From Defluviitaleaceae bacterium (GTDB lineage Bacteria > Bacillota > Clostridia > Lachnospirales > WQUN01): a stretch of DNA of 64,000 bases. How positions within the stretch are numbered: the stretch's first letter is position 1; each line of letters starts with the position of its first letter. Position numbers and translations under genes: made by a program. The stretch lies in assembly GCA_009780315.1 (NCBI GenBank), contig WRAH01000003.1, positions 1 to 64,000 on the forward strand, read 5' to 3'. The notes below the pieces were generated by a model. That model saw nothing but the letters and a program-made list of their open reading frames with translations. It was not told the DNA's origin and searched no databases. This document shows positions 59,730-64,000 of the stretch, piece by piece.

Positions 59730-61229
59730 TTGTATAAAAAATTTGACCGCAAAAAATTGAAAAAATTTGATAATATTATTATTTATGGAGCAGGACGTTT
59801 TGGAAATTACATTCTTCGATACTTATCTCACTATAGGTTTGATAAAAATAAAATAACAGTGATGGATGTAAATTGGAAAACAAAAACGCTCATGTCCGAT
59901 TATTTAGCAGTTGAACCAAACTTTAACCCTCCAAAAAATGGAGTAAATACCATCGTTATAATAGCAATAAGTAGCAAAAAAGATTCATCAACCGTGGACA
60001 ATTTGTATAGCAAGTTTCTAAACGCTGGCTACAAAACCATAATCAAATTTGAAGAATTTATGTATGCTGAGATTATTCCGGAAGACCAGTTTACTTTTGA
60101 TTCTTCACCTCCACCCTACCAAGATGCAATAGATTTTTCTCACATGAATCCCCAAGTTAAGCCAATTGCATTTTACCTGCCGCAATTTCATGAAATACCT
60201 GAAAATAGCAAGTGGTGGAGCGAAGGTTTTACAGAGTGGACAAATGTAAAAAAAGCTCGCCCTAAATATACAGGGCACTATCAACCGCGCGAACCACATG
60301 ACGACTTAGGGTATTATGATTTATCTGACGTGGATGTTATTCGCAAACAAGCGGCAATGGCTAAACGTCATGGGATATACGGGTGGAATATATATTATTA
60401 TTGGTTTTCAGGCAAGAAGCTTTTAACTAAACCTCTTGACTTGATTTTAGAAAACAAAGACATAGACATAAATTTTTGCTTGACATGGTGCAATCATTCG
60501 TGGAGCAAAACATGGGTTGGAAACGATAATGAAATATTGATTGAATGTAAATATCTTGAAGATGACCCGGAAAAATTTATGGATGATGTAAAAAAATATA
60601 TGGATGATAAACGGTATATTAAAGTTGATGGTAAGCCCTTGATTTCAATATATTTAACCCAAAATATGGTAAACGCAAGTGACATCATAAAACGTTGGCG
60701 AAACAGGGCTAGAGAAATAGGCATTGGCGAAATTTATGTAAACTCGACTATACGCCCGCGTACACTTGCAGAGCTAGGACTTCAAGACGCTTTTGACAGT
60801 GAAATGGAGTTTTACTCTTGGTGGTATGCTTTCGGCATTGAAGACCCTAGATTATATCAAATTGAAAGAGATAATGAGGTTGTAACCCCAATTATTTCTC
60901 GATATGTAGATTTTGTAGAAGGTTATAAAAATATAACCAGTGTCAGTGACTTCTCTGCATACATGTGTGTCCCTTGTGGGTTTGACAACACACCAAGGTA
61001 TGACAAAAACTATCGGCTGCACAGTTTGGAATTTTCTCTCAAAGACTATTACGACTTATTAAAATATGCCGTAGAGAAAACAATAGCACAAAATAAAGAA
61101 TACATGTTTCTTTTCGCTTGGAACGAGTGGGCAGAAAGTGCATATTTAGAACCTGATAAAAAAACAGGGTATGCAATGCTTAACACTCTGTCAAAAGCTA
61201 TAAACGGATTGCCTTTTGAGTATATCTAA
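59730..61229 (+). CDS. Rossmann-like domain fused to WbsX-family glycan enzyme, copy 2
   Basis: 499 residues from TTG 59730 with AGGAGAG 6 bp upstream. Same plan as copy 1: Rossmann module (IIIYGAGRFGNYIL, VMDVNW) in 1-125, then WbsX domain (YLPQFHEIPENSKWWSEGF, WNIYYYWFSGK, WNEWAESAYLEPD). Most of the length is near-identical in pattern to copy 1, with changes scattered mainly in the N-terminal module, so one arose by duplication and they may act on successive sugars. Confidence 0.85.
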   Translation: MYKKFDRKKLKKFDNIIIYGAGRFGNYILRYLSHYRFDKNKITVMDVNWKTKTLMSDYLAVEPNFNPPKNGVNTIVIIAISSKKDSSTVDNLYSKFLNAGYKTIIKFEEFMYAEIIPEDQFTFDSSPPPYQDAIDFSHMNPQVKPIAFYLPQFHEIPENSKWWSEGFTEWTNVKKARPKYTGHYQPREPHDDLGYYDLSDVDVIRKQAAMAKRHGIYGWNIYYYWFSGKKLLTKPLDLILENKDIDINFCLTWCNHSWSKTWVGNDNEILIECKYLEDDPEKFMDDVKKYMDDKRYIKVDGKPLISIYLTQNMVNASDIIKRWRNRAREIGIGEIYVNSTIRPRTLAELGLQDAFDSEMEFYSWWYAFGIEDPRLYQIERDNEVVTPIISRYVDFVEGYKNITSVSDFSAYMCVPCGFDNTPRYDKNYRLHSLEFSLKDYYDLLKYAVEKTIAQNKEYMFLFAWNEWAESAYLEPDKKTGYAMLNTLSKAINGLPFEYI

Positions 61230-61265
61230 AAAATCTTATAAATTTCATTAATGTAGGTGGTTTTG

Positions 61266-63185
61266 ATGCGAGTATGGCTTTTTCCATTTAAACAAATTAA
61301 AAAAGATTCGCGCATTGTTATTTATGCGGCAGGTGCTGTAGGCAGGGCTTATTACCAGCAGCTAAAACTTACAAATTATGCAGATGTCGTATTGTGGGTT
61401 GATAAGCATGTTACGCAAAAAGACGTTAATTCAATTGATATGCTAATAGCCGAAAATTCTAGTAACTACGACTTGATTTTAATAGCGGCTAACGATGAAA
61501 ATACAGCAGACAATATAAAAACTGAGCTTATTTCTCTAGGCATAGAGAGTGGAAAAATTGTTTATGAGAAGCCAACCTGTTACTATTCTACAGATTTTGT
61601 CGGTCTACTAACCAAGCTGTCCCTTGCAGATATATTGTTGAAAAACCACAAAGCTATATCAACAGTTTTAGACGAATATCAAGCATATGGCAGGGGAAAA
61701 CTTGATTTTTTTTCTGAAATTATTAGAGAAATGTCTGCCTATGCGATATCCGAAGATGGGCGCAGTAAAGAGTTAAATACGCTATTTATTGAATATATTG
61801 AGACTTTCAAACCATCCCCCCAGCAAGCTATTATATTGTTGTGTCTTTTATATAAATCAAATTGCTTTTTTAGCGATACTCTTCGTTTGCTTGTTAAGTA
61901 CACTAGTCTCTTGGATATGAAAATACCACAAGCTTATGGAATGTTTTGTGATATTAGCGAAATCTGGGCTCACCGTCCTCGTTCACTATATGACGAATTT
62001 TTTATAGAGTTTAAGAATTTAGGACATAAAATTGCAACCAGTTGGACGCTTTCTTGGGATACAAAACCCTATGAGATGAAAAATAACAAGCGAATTTGCA
62101 TATTGGTTCATTCTTTTTTAAGCGGTCCTCTAGCTCCCATTATTTCACAAATAGCGAATGGGCTTATTAACAAGGGCTATGAATTACACATTGTAAATAT
62201 TGAATCTTTGGTGCATGAAAAAGATTCAAATTTCCTTGCTCATTCTATCGTATCTACAAGCAACAGCAATTCTCCTTCAAGCAGAACGTCTATTATTGAT
62301 TATGCCTCTAGTCACGTTATTTATCATGAAGCGACAAATCACCACCTTCGAGATCGTCAACAGGAATTATTAAATATCATTGCATCAACTCATCCTTTAT
62401 GCGTGATTGACTATTCTATAAGCTTTGGGCTTGTCACCTATTATGTATCTCAACATTATCCTGTAATTGAACTTCCTGGGCGCAAAAGTGGTTATTCCAG
62501 CTCATTTTTTCATAAGCATCTATCCTATAACGATGATGGTTTTCATGCACCCATTGCAGCCAATCAAGCTATCACACAAGTTCCTCCGCATTATGAAATG
62601 CAAGAAATTAAACGTATACATTCCCGATCCGAATACGGATTTGACGACGATGATATTATTTGCATCACAGTGGGAAATCGGCTTGATTTTGATTTGTCAA
62701 AAAATTTATTCGACTCAATGCTTAGTATCCTGAACAAAAATAGGACTCTTAAATGGTTGATTGTAGGGACAGAATCATTGCCATGGATTAAACCATCATC
62801 ACTAGGTGAAATAAGCAGATCTATTCACTTTATACCTTATGAAGAAGATTTAACAGGGCTTTATCAAATTTGTGATATTTATATTAATCCGCTAAGAACT
62901 GGTGGAGGCACATCTGTTGCGTGGGCTGCACTGTCTGGAGTTGCAGTTGTTACTCCAGCAGAAGCATGTGATGCATGTACGATAGTTGGAAGCGTTAATT
63001 GCGTAGAAAATGAAAGTGATATATCAGCAAGAGTTTATGAACTGTCAATAACGCCTGCTTTATTAAGCCAGCAAAAATCTATTATGAAAAATATATCTTC
63101 TACATGGGGCATGAAAAAACTTGTTGCCCGAATTGAAGAGGAAGTGCTAAAGCTAGTGAATGAATTTTCAGAGGGGACAATATGA
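61266..63185 (+). CDS. Rossmann-like domain fused to GT4-type glycosyltransferase
   Basis: 639 residues from ATG 61266 (AGGTGG upstream). Residues about 15-105: the shared module (RIVIYAAGAVGRAYYQQL, LWVDKHV, LILIAANDENT; GxGxxG has become AAGAVG). A helical middle, then a GT-B half with LKWLIVGTES and YINPLRTGGGTSVAWAALSGVAVVTP, a GT4-like donor site. The last of five consecutive proteins with the module. Overlaps the next gene by 4 bp. Confidence 0.8.
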   Translation: MRVWLFPFKQIKKDSRIVIYAAGAVGRAYYQQLKLTNYADVVLWVDKHVTQKDVNSIDMLIAENSSNYDLILIAANDENTADNIKTELISLGIESGKIVYEKPTCYYSTDFVGLLTKLSLADILLKNHKAISTVLDEYQAYGRGKLDFFSEIIREMSAYAISEDGRSKELNTLFIEYIETFKPSPQQAIILLCLLYKSNCFFSDTLRLLVKYTSLLDMKIPQAYGMFCDISEIWAHRPRSLYDEFFIEFKNLGHKIATSWTLSWDTKPYEMKNNKRICILVHSFLSGPLAPIISQIANGLINKGYELHIVNIESLVHEKDSNFLAHSIVSTSNSNSPSSRTSIIDYASSHVIYHEATNHHLRDRQQELLNIIASTHPLCVIDYSISFGLVTYYVSQHYPVIELPGRKSGYSSSFFHKHLSYNDDGFHAPIAANQAITQVPPHYEMQEIKRIHSRSEYGFDDDDIICITVGNRLDFDLSKNLFDSMLSILNKNRTLKWLIVGTESLPWIKPSSLGEISRSIHFIPYEEDLTGLYQICDIYINPLRTGGGTSVAWAALSGVAVVTPAEACDACTIVGSVNCVENESDISARVYELSITPALLSQQKSIMKNISSTWGMKKLVARIEEEVLKLVNEFSEGTI

Positions 63186-64000
63186 TTCCATTTAATCTTC
63201 CACCATATTTAGGACTTGAAACTGAATATATTGCCAGAGCTATACAAAACCGTAAGTTGTGCGGCGATGGTAGCTTTACATTTCAGTGCAGTGAACTATT
63301 AGAAGCCCAAACTAACGTAAAAAAAGCTCTGCTTACTACATCATGCACTCATGCTCTAGAAATAGCGGCAATACTATGCGATATTCAGCATGGGGATGAG
63401 GTCATTATGCCTTCTTACACCTTCGTATCCACGGCAAATGCATTTGCGCTTCGTGGCGCAAATATCGTGTTTGTAGACATTCGCCCAGATACAATGAACA
63501 TTAATGAGCAGTTGATTGAAACTGCCATCACAAAAAACACAAAAGCAATTGTTCCTGTTCATATTGCGGGCGTTTCATGTGAAATGGATACAATTCTTGA
63601 TATAGCCGACAGGTATAATCTTACCATTGTGGAGGACGCTGCTCAAGGTATCGGCGCAACATACAAGGGGATACCGCTTGGAACAATGGGCATTGGCTCA
63701 TTTAGTTTTCACGAAACCAAGAATATCTCTTGCGGAGAAGGCGGTGCGCTGTTACTTAAAGATGAAACATATATTTCCCGAGCAGAAATTATTCGTGAAA
63801 AAGGAACAAATAGGAGCAGCTTATTCCGCGGAGAAGTTGATAAATATTCATGGCATGACATTGGGTCTTCATATTTGCCCAGCGAACTAAATGCTGCATA
63901 TTTATTAGCCCAGTTGGAAAATGTTGAGCATATAAATCAAAACCGCATAAATACTTGGAAATTCTATAACCAGAGCCTTTGTTCCTTAGTATCAGACGGA
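63182..64000 (+). CDS. WecE/RffA-like sugar aminotransferase, N-terminal part
   Basis: Starts at ATG 63182 (GAGGGG upstream) and is open to the window edge, 273 codons. DegT/DnrJ/EryC1 family: MPSYTFVSTANAFALRG, VPVHIAGVSCEMDTI, VEDAAQGIGATYKG and SFHETKNISCGEGGAL with the PLP lysine in HETKN. The HETKN/GEGG form is that of dTDP-4-amino-4,6-dideoxygalactose aminotransferases. It would supply an amino-dideoxy sugar to the same polysaccharide. It is not the phosphonate aminotransferase. Confidence 0.88.
   Translation, partial: MIPFNLPPYLGLETEYIARAIQNRKLCGDGSFTFQCSELLEAQTNVKKALLTTSCTHALEIAAILCDIQHGDEVIMPSYTFVSTANAFALRGANIVFVDIRPDTMNINEQLIETAITKNTKAIVPVHIAGVSCEMDTILDIADRYNLTIVEDAAQGIGATYKGIPLGTMGIGSFSFHETKNISCGEGGALLLKDETYISRAEIIREKGTNRSSLFRGEVDKYSWHDIGSSYLPSELNAAYLLAQLENVEHINQNRINTWKFYNQSLCSLVSDG

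Noticed and set aside
63182-64000. The DegT-type aminotransferase as the aminoethylphosphonate transaminase
   Set aside because: HETKN and GEGG motifs place it with WecE/RffA-type sugar aminotransferases, not with AepZ/PhnW-type enzymes.
1-64000. CRISPR arrays, tRNA or rRNA genes, prophage and intact insertion sequences
   Set aside because: No repeat-spacer pattern, tRNA-like T-loop/anticodon arrangement, or transposase, integrase or phage structural gene was seen on reading through.

Overview
The window reads as a chromosome segment of a low-GC, Gram-positive anaerobe, most likely a clostridial/Lachnospiraceae-type Firmicute. The evidence is an SLH-domain surface protein together with CsaB pyruvylation, GerMN and DacF-like genes, a WalRK-like two-component pair, UPF0102, DegV and a YjfB-type motility gene, strong AGGAGG ribosome binding sites, and many TTG/GTG starts. 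I saw no rRNA, tRNA, CRISPR array or intact insertion sequence.

Layout. 1-6 kb: the tail of an M29 aminopeptidase, a glycosyltransferase-CsaB fusion with a DHH phosphoesterase (-), then gshA with a permuted ATP-grasp ligase (+). 6-7.2 kb: a RelB-type antitoxin/MazF-fold toxin pair with a promoter-embedded operator, then fosX. 7.4-15.3 kb: a very large SLH-anchored glycoside hydrolase, a hybrid histidine kinase, and an AbrB-like regulator behind a long structured leader. 15.3-23.3 kb: an ECF S-component/DUF1893 fusion, dapA-dapB, cca, small genes, DegV, a GH26-like lipoprotein, and mntP under a yybP-ykoY manganese riboswitch. 23.3-34.5 kb: accessory genes (degenerate Fic, GNAT, VOC, ABM), the nadA-nadB-nadC operon opposite an NrtR-like Nudix regulator, a membrane metallopeptidase that carries a diverged copy of the nad/nrtR control region, AraC, two tandem nucleotidyltransferase-fold proteins and TetR. 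34.6-50.9 kb: a MacB-type ABC fusion with its two-component system, ComEC, GerMN, a WalK/WalR-like pair, a DacF-like protein with a changed catalytic motif, a second two-component operon with a membrane protein and a lipoprotein, and an S66 LD-carboxypeptidase.

50.9 kb to the window end: one long, visibly AT-rich (+) operon for a surface glycan, starting at a near-consensus promoter (TTGACA-17-TATTAT). It encodes a LicD transferase, a PEP mutase with an N-terminal cytidylyltransferase-like domain, phosphonopyruvate decarboxylase, and a nucleotidyltransferase fused to an Fe-type alcohol dehydrogenase. Together these predict a nucleotide-activated phosphonate, most simply 2-hydroxyethylphosphonate, attached to a glycan. 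Then come five consecutive proteins that share an N-terminal Rossmann-like domain (G-x-G-x-x-G) joined to five bodies of four different classes: an APH-fold kinase, two WbsX paralogs, a methyltransferase and a GT4 glycosyltransferase. A WecE/RffA-type sugar aminotransferase runs off the edge.

The most novel-looking features are this repeated N-terminal module and the phosphonate branch with its reductase/nucleotidyltransferase fusion. Secondary points of interest are the captured nad operator, the possible ATT start of a histidine kinase, the SxxK-to-SxxE change in the DacF-like protein, the degenerate Fic protein, and the gshA/ATP-grasp pair. All functions are inferred by reading motifs; no database search was run.
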